The translations under genes and the position numbers were made by a program. From JBFLYN01 sp040756655 (GTDB taxonomy: Bacteria > Bacillota > Sulfobacillia > UBA8153), in the NCBI GenBank assembly GCA_040756655.1, contig JBFLYN010000005.1:40099-104098 (forward strand): a stretch of DNA of 64,000 nt, read 5' to 3'. Every line of letters starts with the position of its first letter. The first letter of the stretch is position 1. The notes under the pieces are model-generated. The model saw only the letters and a list, made by a program, of their open reading frames with translations. It had not been told where the DNA came from and ran no database searches. Of this stretch, positions 49,585 through 58,333 are shown in pieces.

Positions 49585-50685
49585 ATGAGCCAGCCTTTTA
49601 CCATCCTGGCACTGGCGCCCGGCGAAAGCGACCGGGTTACCCGGGCCATCCCGTTTGAGTACACCACCAGTTTCGTCTACCGCCTGCAAGAGCCCGGAAC
49701 GGGCGTGGGGTTTGTGCTGGAGCCGGTGCTCTTGGACGAGCCGGCCACGGTCAGGCACAGCTACGCGCTGTTTCAAAAGCATGCCGGGGACAGCCGGGTG
49801 CTGGTGGCCGAATCCGGGGCATGCCCGGTGGGAGTTATTGAGTTCAGCTGGGTGGCCTGGCACAACCTGGTGCGGGTCTGGAACCTCATCGTCCATCCCG
49901 GTCACCAGCGCCGGGGGATAGGGACGGCACTCATGGCAGCTGCCCAGGCGTGGGCCGGGTCCATGGGGGCACGCGGGCTGTACGTGGAGACCCAGACCAC
50001 CAACGCCCCGGCCATCGCCTTTTGCCGCGCCTTGGGCCTGGACCTGTGGGGTCTTTGCGACCGCTTCTACTCCAACCGGGACCGGGAGCGGGATGAGGTG
50101 TGCCTGTGGTTCGGCTGGGAAAACCCAGGGGCGGTACCTACCCCGGTCGAATGCCACCGCCTCCTCGAGCGCTACCGGGTGCACCCCGGTATCGTCGCCC
50201 ACGGACGGCTCACGGCAGAAGTGGCTGCACTCTTGGCCGCCGGGCTACGGCAGGCGGGAGTGCCGATAAACACGCAGGTGGTCCGGGCTGGTGCCCTACT
50301 TCACGACATAGGCAAGGCAGTGGACCCGCAGCATCATCACCGGGCTTCCCGCCTGGTCCTGGAAAGCGAAGGTTGGCCCGTCCTGGGCCCAGTAGCAGAA
50401 CGCCACCTGACCGGGTTGATCCTGACCGGAGAAGGTCCCCAGACCTGGGAAGAAAAGCTGGTGTTCTATGCCGACAAGGTATGCACCGGCAAGGTGCTCT
50501 CCCTGCAGGAGCGAGTGGAGGACCTATGCCTGCGTTACCCGGGCCACGCCGCCGAATTCCGGCAAGCCCTGCCGGCCATACTGGCCCTGGAGGAGGAGAT
50601 ATTCCAGTACCTACCTTGGGGACCAGAAGATCTGGTTAACCGCCTGGAGGAATCCCGGGCCAACCCCGGCCGGGCCGGCCAGTAA
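49585..50685 (+). CDS. GNAT acetyltransferase fused to an HD-domain phosphohydrolase
   Basis: 366 residues, ATG at 49585. Residues about 1-170 are a GNAT fold: VWNLIVHPGHQRRGIGTALM is the acetyl-CoA loop, followed by VETQTTNAPAIAFCRALG. Residues about 185-360 are an HD domain: HPGIVAHGRLTAEVAALL gives the first His, GALLHDIGKA the HD pair, then HHHRAS and VFYADKV the later metal ligands. YqeK-like HD proteins hydrolyse diadenosine or other nucleotides. A single frame without stops links the two. The acetyl acceptor and the phosphoester substrate are unknown. The ribosome binding site is weak. Confidence 0.85.
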   Translation: MSQPFTILALAPGESDRVTRAIPFEYTTSFVYRLQEPGTGVGFVLEPVLLDEPATVRHSYALFQKHAGDSRVLVAESGACPVGVIEFSWVAWHNLVRVWNLIVHPGHQRRGIGTALMAAAQAWAGSMGARGLYVETQTTNAPAIAFCRALGLDLWGLCDRFYSNRDRERDEVCLWFGWENPGAVPTPVECHRLLERYRVHPGIVAHGRLTAEVAALLAAGLRQAGVPINTQVVRAGALLHDIGKAVDPQHHHRASRLVLESEGWPVLGPVAERHLTGLILTGEGPQTWEEKLVFYADKVCTGKVLSLQERVEDLCLRYPGHAAEFRQALPAILALEEEIFQYLPWGPEDLVNRLEESRANPGRAGQ

Positions 50686-50879
50686 CGGCGAAACGTCCCG
50701 ACACCCAGGCAATGGACGGCTGGAAAGTGCTATGGTCCACAACCTTACGCCCGGGGAGCGACGACAAGAGCTCGCCCTGGATAGCCCGGCAGGCAGGTTC
50801 TGCCGGTCCGCGTAAGTCCGGTTTTTCCTCCCATCACCACCGCACCCGGCCACACCGGCAGGTGTCCGCCGGACGTTGA

Positions 50880-51653
50880 TCAAACCAAGTTCAGGGCAGC
50901 CTGCAGCTGGGGCTCCAAGTCCGGAGGGGCGCCCGGCCTAAGCTGCAGGAAGAACTCCACCGTCTTGGACGAACCAGGCAAGGGCGACCGCATCAGTCCG
51001 TGTACGGGAAACGCCGTGGACTGGAATGCGGCCACGAGGTCTTCGAGGAGTCCCCGGTAGGCAGAGGAGTCCGGTATGCGGCTGGTGCGGAGCTCAAAAA
51101 GGGGCTTTACCAAGGTGATTATCTCAGGGGGGGCTTCACCTGCGTCCAGAAGCCGGGCGGCCAGCGGAACGGCAGTGCGCAGCGACAGGTACGAAAGGTC
51201 CAGGGTAACCAGACTGGGTGGCTCCGGCAGGTCGCGGACATCGCTGAGGTTGGTGCGCTCCATGTGCCGCACCCTGGGGTCCTGCCTGAGCCGCCAGTGG
51301 AGCTGCCCGTGCCCCACATCCACGGCGTAGACCAGTCGGGCACCGGCCTGCAGTAGGCAATCGGTGAATCCCCCGGTCGACGCGCCGCAGTCCAGGGCGA
51401 CGCGCCCAGTCACGTCCACCCGGAAGTGTTCCAGGGCTGCTGCCAGTTTCTCTCCTCCCCGGCTCACGTAGGGCGTAAGTCCTCGCACGCGCAGTCTATC
51501 CTCTGGACGCACTTTCAGCCCCGGCTTGTCCAGGCACCGGTCGCCGGAGAACACCCGGCCCGCCAGGATCAGGCCGGTGGCCTCGCGCAAATCACCGGCC
51601 AGGCCCTGGGCCAACAGCGCCTGGTCGAGCCTGATGCGCCTGCTCACGTCCAT
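50880..51653 (-). CDS. tlyA: TlyA-family rRNA 2'-O-methyltransferase
   Basis: 257 residues, ATG at 51653 with CGGAG. N-terminal S4 domain (RLDQALLAQGLA), then YVSRGGEKLAAALEHF, and an FtsJ-like SAM domain with DCGASTGGFTDCLLQAGA, VTLDLSYLSLR and VKPLFE. TlyA methylates ribose in 16S and/or 23S rRNA; the Firmicute YqxC form lies in spoIVB-recN type clusters, whereas here it is 1 base after panC. A haemolysin label in databases is historical. Confidence 0.93.
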   Translation of the reverse strand: MDVSRRIRLDQALLAQGLAGDLREATGLILAGRVFSGDRCLDKPGLKVRPEDRLRVRGLTPYVSRGGEKLAAALEHFRVDVTGRVALDCGASTGGFTDCLLQAGARLVYAVDVGHGQLHWRLRQDPRVRHMERTNLSDVRDLPEPPSLVTLDLSYLSLRTAVPLAARLLDAGEAPPEIITLVKPLFELRTSRIPDSSAYRGLLEDLVAAFQSTAFPVHGLMRSPLPGSSKTVEFFLQLRPGAPPDLEPQLQAALNLV

Positions 51654-51654
51654 G

Positions 51655-52536
51655 TCATGCTCCGGCTGGGCCGGCGCTGGCCCCGGGACCTTGGACATCG
51701 ACTACCACATTGTCTATGAGCCTGGTTCCCTCCACGCGAACGGCCAGTGCCAGGAGAACTTGGCCCTTGAGCACGTCCAGCTCTTCCAGGGTGCCGGCAT
51801 GGCTCACGCTCACGTATTGCACTTCCACCAGGGGTTCGGTGGCCAACTGGGCCCGGATGACCTCCCTTACCCGGGCAGCATCACGCTCGCCACTGGCGAT
51901 GGCCTGCTCTCCTAATCGCAGGGCCCGGTACAGAACCGGTGCCGCCGCCCGGCCCCGAGGGGAAAGGTAGCGGTTGCGGGAACTGAGGGCCAAACCATCC
52001 TGGTCCCGGACTGTAGGGCAGGCGATGATCCTTACCGGCACGTCCAGGTCCTGCACCATCCTGGAGATCACCAGCACCTGCTGGTAGTCCTTGAGGCCGA
52101 AATAGGCCCGGTCCGGCTGGACCAAGTTGAAGAGCTTGAGGACCACCGTGGCCACACCCCGGAAGTGGCCGGGCCGGTACCGGCCGCACAGGCGGCTACC
52201 CAGTCCCTCCACGTCCACGTGGGTGGCGTAACCCGCTGGGTACATGGCTTCCGGGTCCGGCTGGAAGACCACGTCGACCCCGGCCGCCTCAGCCAGCCTG
52301 GCGTCGCCCCCGGGATCGCGGGGGTAGGCGGCGTAATCCTCGGCAGGACCGAACTGGAGAGGGTTTACAAAGTTGCTCATAACCACTAGCTGGTTTTCGG
52401 CCCGGGCCCGCTGCAGCAGCGAAACGTGGCCCCGGTGCAAAAAGCCCATGGTAGGAACCAGCCCCACGCTCCCGCCCTCGCCCCGGGCCCCGGCCACCAC
52501 CTGACGGAGTGCCAACCCTGAACCCAAAACCTGCAC
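51655..52536 (-). CDS. panC: Pantothenate synthetase
   Basis: 293 residues from a GTG at 52536, six bases after AAGGGGGG; a TTG at 52542 is inside that binding site. Motifs PTMGFLHRGHVSLL (nucleotide-binding HIGH-like), FVNPLQFGP, FGLKDYQQ and SSRNRYLSP are intact. It joins pantoate and beta-alanine with ATP. It follows panB by 2 bases. panD is not in the window. Confidence 0.96.
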   Translation of the reverse strand: MQVLGSGLALRQVVAGARGEGGSVGLVPTMGFLHRGHVSLLQRARAENQLVVMSNFVNPLQFGPAEDYAAYPRDPGGDARLAEAAGVDVVFQPDPEAMYPAGYATHVDVEGLGSRLCGRYRPGHFRGVATVVLKLFNLVQPDRAYFGLKDYQQVLVISRMVQDLDVPVRIIACPTVRDQDGLALSSRNRYLSPRGRAAAPVLYRALRLGEQAIASGERDAARVREVIRAQLATEPLVEVQYVSVSHAGTLEELDVLKGQVLLALAVRVEGTRLIDNVVVDVQGPGASAGPAGA

Positions 52537-52538
52537 GC

Positions 52539-53375
52539 TCAACCCCCCTTAATCTCGTCCCAGACCTCTCCCGGCATGTCGAAACCATGCTCGGGGCCAG
52601 GAAAGCTCCCGTTCTTCACCTCACCGATGTATGCTTCCACGGCGGCTTTGGCTTCATGGTAAAGCCGGGCATAAACCTTCACGAACCTGGGAGTGAACCG
52701 CTGGTACACTCCTAGCAGGTCATGGGTTACCAGGACCTGGCCATCGCAGCCCTCCCCGGCGCCAATGCCTATGGTGGGCACGTGGGCACGCGTGGTAACC
52801 AGGGCGGCCAGCTGGCGGGGCACACACTCAAGCACCAGGGCAAACACCCCGGCATCCTCAAGCCTTCGGGCATCTTCCAAGAGGCGACGAGCGGCGGCCG
52901 GGTCCTGGCCCTGCACTCGAAAGCCGCCGAGGGCATGAACGGACTGGGGCGTCAGCCCCAGGTGGCCCATGACCGGGATGCCGGCCTCACGGATGGCGCG
53001 GATGGAAGCGACCACCCCGGCCCCTCCCTCTACTTTCACGGCCTGAGCCCCAGTGCTTTGGATGAGGCGACCGGCGTTGAGCACCGCACGCTCGACGCCT
53101 GCATGGTAGGACATAAACGGCATGTCCACCACGACCAACGGGCGCTGGGCACCCCGCACCACGGCCCGGGCATGGTGGATCATGTCCGCCATGGTCACAG
53201 CCAAGGTGTCCTCGTATCCCAGCACCGTCATGCCCAGGGAATCGCCCACTAGGATCATATCCACGCCGGCCTGGTCCAGGATGCGGGCGGTGGGGTAGTC
53301 GTAGGCCGTGAGCATGGTCAGTTTCTCCCTGCGACCCTTTTTGTCCAGCGCATCAAGTACGGTAAAACGTTTCAC
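52539..53375 (-). CDS. panB: 3-methyl-2-oxobutanoate hydroxymethyltransferase
   Basis: 278 residues from a GTG at 53375, GTGA overlap with the upstream gene, GAGGAGGG six bases before. TAYDYPTARILDQAG, VGDSLGMTVLGY, the catalytic VMGHLGLTPQSVH, and PTIGIGAGEGCDGQ. It makes ketopantoate from ketoisovalerate with methylene-tetrahydrofolate, the first pantothenate step. Confidence 0.96.
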   Translation of the reverse strand: MKRFTVLDALDKKGRREKLTMLTAYDYPTARILDQAGVDMILVGDSLGMTVLGYEDTLAVTMADMIHHARAVVRGAQRPLVVVDMPFMSYHAGVERAVLNAGRLIQSTGAQAVKVEGGAGVVASIRAIREAGIPVMGHLGLTPQSVHALGGFRVQGQDPAAARRLLEDARRLEDAGVFALVLECVPRQLAALVTTRAHVPTIGIGAGEGCDGQVLVTHDLLGVYQRFTPRFVKVYARLYHEAKAAVEAYIGEVKNGSFPGPEHGFDMPGEVWDEIKGG

Positions 53376-54229
53376 CTGCAACCCTCCTCGAAGATAGCGC
53401 GCAGGCGCCCGGCTGCGCCGGCATCAAGACCCTGGGCCCGGGCCAGTTCCAGGGCCCGCAACCCCAGCTGGCAGTAGAGCCGGCGGCCGCTGGGGTCCAG
53501 TTGCTCCATGTGCCCGGACACCGTTTCTACATCGCCCCTGGCCACAGGTCCCGTGAGTGCGGCCGCCGGTCCCAGGGCCAAGACGTGGTCCAGGGTACCG
53601 CGCACCAGGGGGTCAAGGGCTTCGCGGGCCCGCGCCGGTGCAAAGCCCGCTTCTTCCAAGAGGCCGTACGCCGCATCCAGCAGCACCACCAGGTAGTTGC
53701 AGGCCATCACGGCGCCGGCATGGTAGCGGAGCTTGGCGCCGGGGCGCAGGCACTGCCAGCGGGCACCCAGTGCCCTGGCCAGTTCCTCTCCCCGGTCCAG
53801 GGCAGACGTGTCCCCCTCCCCGGCCACCAGGCAGCCTTCCAGGCGGGTAGACGGGTGAAACTGGGGGAAAGCCCGGAGGGGATGAAATGAGAGGGTGCAG
53901 GCTCCGGCTTCTGCCGCCGCCCGGAGGTCGGCCGAGGTCCTGGCCCCGCTGGTGTGCAAGACCAGCTGGCCATTTCGAAAACAGCCGGAGGCGGCAAGAG
54001 TTGCCGTCACCGTGGAGATGACATCGTCCGGGGTGGCGATGATAACCAGGTCAGAACGGGGAACAAACTCCCGGGCGGGAACGACCGGGCACTTTAACAC
54101 CTGGCAGGCCCGGCTGGTACTCTCAGGACGACGGCAGCAGGCCCCGGCCACGGTGTAACCCCGGGATTGGAGAAGGTAACCCAGGGTCAGACCCACCCGG
54201 CCTGCGCCGACAATGCCCACGGTCTTCAA
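53372..54229 (-). CDS. Rossmann/DUF2520 NADP-binding protein (putative ketopantoate reductase-like)
   Basis: 285 residues, TTG at 54229 behind GGGAGG. N-terminal VGIVGAGRVGLTLGYLLQ is an NAD(P) loop; C-terminal DUF2520 helical domain with SFHPLRAFP and KLRYHAGAVMACNYLV. It lies first in a pan operon without panE, a placement widespread in Clostridia, so it may reduce ketopantoate to pantoate. The fold fits (6-phosphogluconate dehydrogenase-like), but the activity is inference. Confidence 0.88.
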   Translation of the reverse strand: MKTVGIVGAGRVGLTLGYLLQSRGYTVAGACCRRPESTSRACQVLKCPVVPAREFVPRSDLVIIATPDDVISTVTATLAASGCFRNGQLVLHTSGARTSADLRAAAEAGACTLSFHPLRAFPQFHPSTRLEGCLVAGEGDTSALDRGEELARALGARWQCLRPGAKLRYHAGAVMACNYLVVLLDAAYGLLEEAGFAPARAREALDPLVRGTLDHVLALGPAAALTGPVARGDVETVSGHMEQLDPSGRRLYCQLGLRALELARAQGLDAGAAGRLRAIFEEGCR

Positions 54230-54428
54230 GGCACTGGCCTCCCATCACCGGGAACAGGCCCGTGCCCTTGCTGTCCCGGTCCTCACAGGATCCAGGCAGC
54301 CCGCTGTGGGGGCGCCATCAGTACCATCATACCCCATACCCGACCTGTGGGCAACCGTGTCCTCTGAACCGGGCCGGCGTGCTCCGACCCGGACCTGGAC
54401 CCGGGTTTCGCCGAGAGAAAGACAGTAA

Positions 54429-54455
54429 GCCCGTCCCGGTTTCCCCGGAACGGGC
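54429..54455 (-). terminator. Hairpin terminator after the vWA gene
   Basis: Stem GCCCGTTCCGG/CCGGGACGGGC (one mismatch) with a short loop, 39 bases beyond the vWA stop; the following TTACTGTCTTTC is a weak U-tract. Confidence 0.5.
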
Positions 54456-54493
54456 CCACCCTACGACATCACGCGTGGCCGGGCACTGCCCAT

Positions 54494-55744
54494 TCAGTGC
54501 TTGCCCTTTTTGCGCCGGTAACTCTGGAACTGCATCTTCTTGCGCACGCCCGGGTCATACCCAGAGGAGAGGTCGTGCAGCGCCTCCTTGAGATTGGTCA
54601 GTTCTGCCAACACGTCCGGGTCGGACGGAGTGAAAGGTGCCGAAGCCAGGCTTGCATATTGCTGGTGCAGGACCAGGGCAGCCCCGTTCAGGTCCCCCTG
54701 GTCCGCCCGGGCGATGGCCTCGTCCCGGGCCAGGGCCGCCTGGACCAGTTCGACCTTTTTGACTACCTCCAGGTTGGGTCCAAGGCCCAGCAGCTCCGCG
54801 TCGACGGTGGCCTCAAGGCCGATGCGTCCGCACACCGATACTGTCCGCAGCTCCTGTGGTACGCTGGCATATTCTACCTCAACCTCCACCAACTGGTACC
54901 TGCCCGGGGCCAAGGGAGGTACCAAGACCTCTACGAGGAGAGGCCGGTTTTCCCCACTGTACATGTCGGAGAGGGCCAGCGCGGCCTGTTCGCCAGCTGG
55001 AACATGCTCTCCGAGGATCCTGCCGATGCGGGCACCTTCCAGGCCCCGGAACCGCACGTGCAATCTCTGAGCCACCACTGAAAGCAAGCCCTGCAGTTCA
55101 TCGGCGAATATGCCCGGGAGCTTCTCCGCCGAGTCGATGTAGTAGTAGTTGCCTTTGCCGGCCTCCGCCATGGCCAAGAGCAGGTCTTCATTATACCAGG
55201 ATCCCACCCCCATGGTGCTGAGGGAAATCCCGCCTTGTGCCAGGTCGCGGGCGAGACCTGCCAGGGACGAGACCGAAGTCAACCCCACGTTGGCCTGGCC
55301 ATCGGTGAGAAGCAGCACCCGGTTGATGCGCCCGGGGCCCGCATGGATCCGGGCCTGAGCCACCCCGGTCAGAAGCCCGCCCGATAGGTTGGTCATCCCG
55401 CCGGCCTGGATTCTCCTGACGGCAGACCTGACCACCTCGCGGTTTACGACCGGCCCGGCGGGGTGTTCGACCCGGACTTGGTCATCGTAGGTGACCACCG
55501 CCAGGCAGTCCTGGACATCCAGGTGGTCTACGAGAAACTCCGCGGCCCGCTTCACCTGGGACAGGGGGTTTCCCTCCATGGACCCGCTCCTGTCCAGCAC
55601 CGCGGCAAGATTAAGGGGCAGGCGGGAAAGATCACCCACCCGCGGCGCGGTGAGTTCCAAAAGCACGTACAGGTTGGTGGGGACCCCGGCCAGGATGTGG
55701 TCGTTGGACAACGCCAGTCCGAATGTGAGTTCAGCGCCAGACAT
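54494..55744 (-). CDS. von Willebrand factor type A domain protein
   Basis: 416 residues, ATG at 55744 behind GAGGGGGAG; the frame to 55828 is not part of it. The vWA domain (about 15-225) has the MIDAS motif LDRSGSMEG, the TNLSGGL threonine and LLLTDGQANVG. A beta-rich middle (about 230-330) and a helical acidic/basic tail ending in RRKKGKH follow. No signal peptide, so cytoplasmic, unlike secreted adhesins. Proteins of this make-up are often metal-dependent scaffolds; the partner is unknown. It follows the WYL regulator gene across a strong hairpin. Confidence 0.85.
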   Translation of the reverse strand: MSGAELTFGLALSNDHILAGVPTNLYVLLELTAPRVGDLSRLPLNLAAVLDRSGSMEGNPLSQVKRAAEFLVDHLDVQDCLAVVTYDDQVRVEHPAGPVVNREVVRSAVRRIQAGGMTNLSGGLLTGVAQARIHAGPGRINRVLLLTDGQANVGLTSVSSLAGLARDLAQGGISLSTMGVGSWYNEDLLLAMAEAGKGNYYYIDSAEKLPGIFADELQGLLSVVAQRLHVRFRGLEGARIGRILGEHVPAGEQAALALSDMYSGENRPLLVEVLVPPLAPGRYQLVEVEVEYASVPQELRTVSVCGRIGLEATVDAELLGLGPNLEVVKKVELVQAALARDEAIARADQGDLNGAALVLHQQYASLASAPFTPSDPDVLAELTNLKEALHDLSSGYDPGVRKKMQFQSYRRKKGKH

Positions 55745-55779
55745 AATCGCTCCCCCTCGTTTTTTTCCAGCATAACACC

Positions 55780-55808
55780 GCCACCCCGACACAGTCTGTC
55801 GGGGTGGC
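55780..55808 (-). terminator. Perfect 12-bp hairpin between the WYL and vWA genes
   Basis: GCCACCCCGACA pairs with TGTCGGGGTGGC across a 5-base loop, 26 bases past the WYL gene stop and about 35 before the vWA start. There is no real U-tract. It may be a terminator of another type, or an RNA-processing or attenuating element. Confidence 0.45.
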
Positions 55809-55834
55809 GTGGCCGCGAAAAATATCACCCGGCT

Positions 55835-56857
55835 CTACTGGTACAGCCGGCAGGCCCCGGTGACCTCTTTGCGAATCTCCTCGCGCAACCATTGGGGCTC
55901 CAGCACTTCGGCATGACTGCCATACTGCAACACCCAGCGTTTGACCTCTCCAAAGCCGCCCGGGTTCAGGGCAACGGTCATGCGCAGGATGAGGTTGCCA
56001 TCCGGTAGTTCCTCTATGGTCTGGCTATCATGCCATACCCGCTCGCGGATCCACCGGGCCACCCACGCATCGAACTTCACGGCAACCCTGGTGGGTAGAC
56101 CAGCTTCCATGCGCAAAGACGGCGCGAGGAATTCGTCCAGCGAAAAGGTCGTGGGAATCTGGAAGTGAGCGCCGGTGGGCCGCACATCCTCCACGCGGTC
56201 CAGGGCGAAAATCCTTACCGTCTGCCTCAGGTGGCAATGGGCGATGGCATACCAGGCTCCCTCTACGAAGCGCAGGTGATAGGGGTCGACCATGCGCCTG
56301 CTCTTCTCCCCGGTGCTGGCCGCGGCATACCAGAGATCCAACGTCTCCCGTTCCTTAATGGCCTGGCTGATGACGCTGAAGACCCCGGCCACGGAGGCTT
56401 CGTTTCCCCGCAAGGGATCAACGTGAAAGGAAACCTCTCCCAAAATGGTGTTAGGGTCAACGGTCACCTGGTCGCTGAGAAGAAGCGTGACCTTGTGCAG
56501 GGCCTTCACCAGCCGGTCGTGGTAAGGGGTGCCCCGGAACTGGGCGAGCAACCGGAAGCTCAAGAGCACCAAGAGGAGCTCACCTTCGCTCATGAGCAGC
56601 TGGGGCAGGGTGAAAGACTGGTCGCTGTAGAAGTAGCCCCGGCGCCTGTGGCTGAACTGGAGCGGGGCATGTAGTGAGTCTCTGAGAAACTCCAGGTCCC
56701 GTTCGACAGTGCGGGTGCTTACCTCAAGATATGCAGCCAGGCCGGGCACGTTGGGGTACTGGCCTGCGGCCACCAGGTTGTGGATCCGGAGGATACGGAT
56801 GATGGCCGGACGACTCTGGCCCGGGTACAGGCCACGTGATGCGGGCTGGGCTAGCAC
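55835..56857 (-). CDS. WYL-domain transcriptional regulator
   Basis: About 340 residues from a GTG at 56857 (the frame runs to 56992; the true start is uncertain). N-terminal winged helix with RILRIHNLVAAGQYPNVPG and VSTRTVERDLEFLRD, then the WYL domain at about 165-245 with its aromatic core LDLWYAAASTGEK...HLRFVEGAWYAIAHC and a WCX C-terminal extension. Such regulators sense nucleotides or ssDNA fragments or other ligands. The target is unknown; the co-oriented vWA gene is a candidate. Confidence 0.88.
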   Translation of the reverse strand: MLAQPASRGLYPGQSRPAIIRILRIHNLVAAGQYPNVPGLAAYLEVSTRTVERDLEFLRDSLHAPLQFSHRRRGYFYSDQSFTLPQLLMSEGELLLVLLSFRLLAQFRGTPYHDRLVKALHKVTLLLSDQVTVDPNTILGEVSFHVDPLRGNEASVAGVFSVISQAIKERETLDLWYAAASTGEKSRRMVDPYHLRFVEGAWYAIAHCHLRQTVRIFALDRVEDVRPTGAHFQIPTTFSLDEFLAPSLRMEAGLPTRVAVKFDAWVARWIRERVWHDSQTIEELPDGNLILRMTVALNPGGFGEVKRWVLQYGSHAEVLEPQWLREEIRKEVTGACRLYQ

Positions 56858-57007
56858 CGGACCGAGTCCACTCAACGCGCATACACCCCCGCAGCTCTTT
56901 CCTGGCAGGGTTACCACACCCTGGCTTCGTTTTCCTGCAGAGAATCGACCCAGTTCACGGGAAAACGCCGGCATGCCGTGCCCCGGCCCCAAGGTGCGGG
57001 GCGCAGG

Positions 57008-58225
57008 CTAGGCCAGGAGGAGCAGGGCCGACCCTGCCACCAGGGTGAGCAGGGTCGGCAGCATGTGCCGTACCACTCGTTCCTGGGTGACACCGAAATA
57101 CTGGCAACTGAGGACATGGCAAAGGTGCACGGGCGACATCATGTAGCCGGCCACGGAAGAAGTATAAGCGAACACCACGTAGCGGTCGAGCATGCCCGGG
57201 GGTGCCACCGACACAAACAAGGGAATGCTCATGCCCACGGCAGCCAGGTTGGAGCCGGACACCAAGCCGAGGGCGAGCGGGATCAAGAGTGCCGTCAGCT
57301 GCAGCGGGATGCCCTGTTCGGTGATGAGCGCGGCCACGCCCCGGTTGACTTCAGTGAGACGAATGAACTCCTGGAACACCATGACCCCGACCGCCGTGGC
57401 GCTGAGCCAGAGGTCTGGCTTAAAGCGCAGCCTCAGCCCAACGTGGGCTCGGAAACGTGACCAGTACCAGGGCCCCGACCACCCATACAAGATTGCCGTA
57501 GCCAGGCCCAGGACTACCGCCCCCACGAAATTCATGCCCAGCACTCCTCGCCCCACGGCCACCACCAGTATGGGCAGGGCAGAATAGGCCAGCCGTCTGG
57601 CTGCCTGGCCCCGGTGGCCTCGCGGGCCGGGCACCGGCTCTCCCCGGCGCGCACACGTCCTCAGCGCCACTACCCACGCCAATGCGGCAGGACCAACACC
57701 CAGTTTGAACAGGGTCAGGAGCCGCACCCCGCTGACGCTCTCGATGAGTGCATACATGGGGTGGATCATGTACGCAAAGTACCAGAGGTGACGAAAGAGG
57801 TTATTGCACGCTGCCTTTTGGTGGCCGTTCATGCCCAGACCGTCGCCGATCTCGCCCACCATGGATGCGGACATGATGGCTCCACCCGGGATGGTGAGCA
57901 TGCCCAGGAGGGCCGGGAAGCCAGACAGGAGCACCAGCTGGTTCTGCACCAGGGAGCGGGCGTCCAACAACAGGTTGTCGAAAGCGCCACTCTGGCTCAT
58001 GACCTTGCCCAGACAACTCAGGCCCAAGACCACCAGGGCCAGGCTGACTACATCGGGCCTTACCACGGTCCGCAGGAAAGCCGCGCCGGTAGTCGCGGGT
58101 TCCACGCCGGTGGTCAGGCCCAGGGCCAGTGAGCCCCCCATGAGCCCGACGGCCAGCGGGACCCCCCGGCGGCTGAGGACGACTACTGCAGCTAGTGTTA
58201 CGGCCAGTGCCGCCACGGAAAACAC
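57008..58225 (-). CDS. DUF401 family membrane permease
   Basis: 405 residues, GTG at 58225 with GGAGGG. About ten helices; PGGAIMSASMVGEIGDGLGM, FRHLWYFAYMIHPMY and MMSPVHLCHVLSCQYFGV are the conserved loops of DUF401, a distant relative of ion-transporter superfamily carriers. Likely a carboxylate or other anion permease; substrate unknown. The symporter upstream is on the same strand but a terminator separates them. Confidence 0.85.
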   Translation of the reverse strand: MFSVAALAVTLAAVVVLSRRGVPLAVGLMGGSLALGLTTGVEPATTGAAFLRTVVRPDVVSLALVVLGLSCLGKVMSQSGAFDNLLLDARSLVQNQLVLLSGFPALLGMLTIPGGAIMSASMVGEIGDGLGMNGHQKAACNNLFRHLWYFAYMIHPMYALIESVSGVRLLTLFKLGVGPAALAWVVALRTCARRGEPVPGPRGHRGQAARRLAYSALPILVVAVGRGVLGMNFVGAVVLGLATAILYGWSGPWYWSRFRAHVGLRLRFKPDLWLSATAVGVMVFQEFIRLTEVNRGVAALITEQGIPLQLTALLIPLALGLVSGSNLAAVGMSIPLFVSVAPPGMLDRYVVFAYTSSVAGYMMSPVHLCHVLSCQYFGVTQERVVRHMLPTLLTLVAGSALLLLA

Positions 58226-58292
58226 AGGCGGAACCCTCCAACGGTGTAATTTTGGATACTTCGCTGCTCGAAGCTGGGTTCCTGCTCAAAAG

Positions 58293-58323
58293 AAAAAGAG
58301 GGCGGCCGGGTCAGACCGCCCTC
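58293..58323 (-). terminator. Rho-independent terminator after the symporter
   Basis: 8-bp stem GAGGGCGG/CCGCCCTC with a 10-base loop, followed on the reverse strand by TTTTTCTTTT, 10 bases past the symporter stop. Confidence 0.8.
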
Positions 58324-58333
58324 GTGGCCTGGC

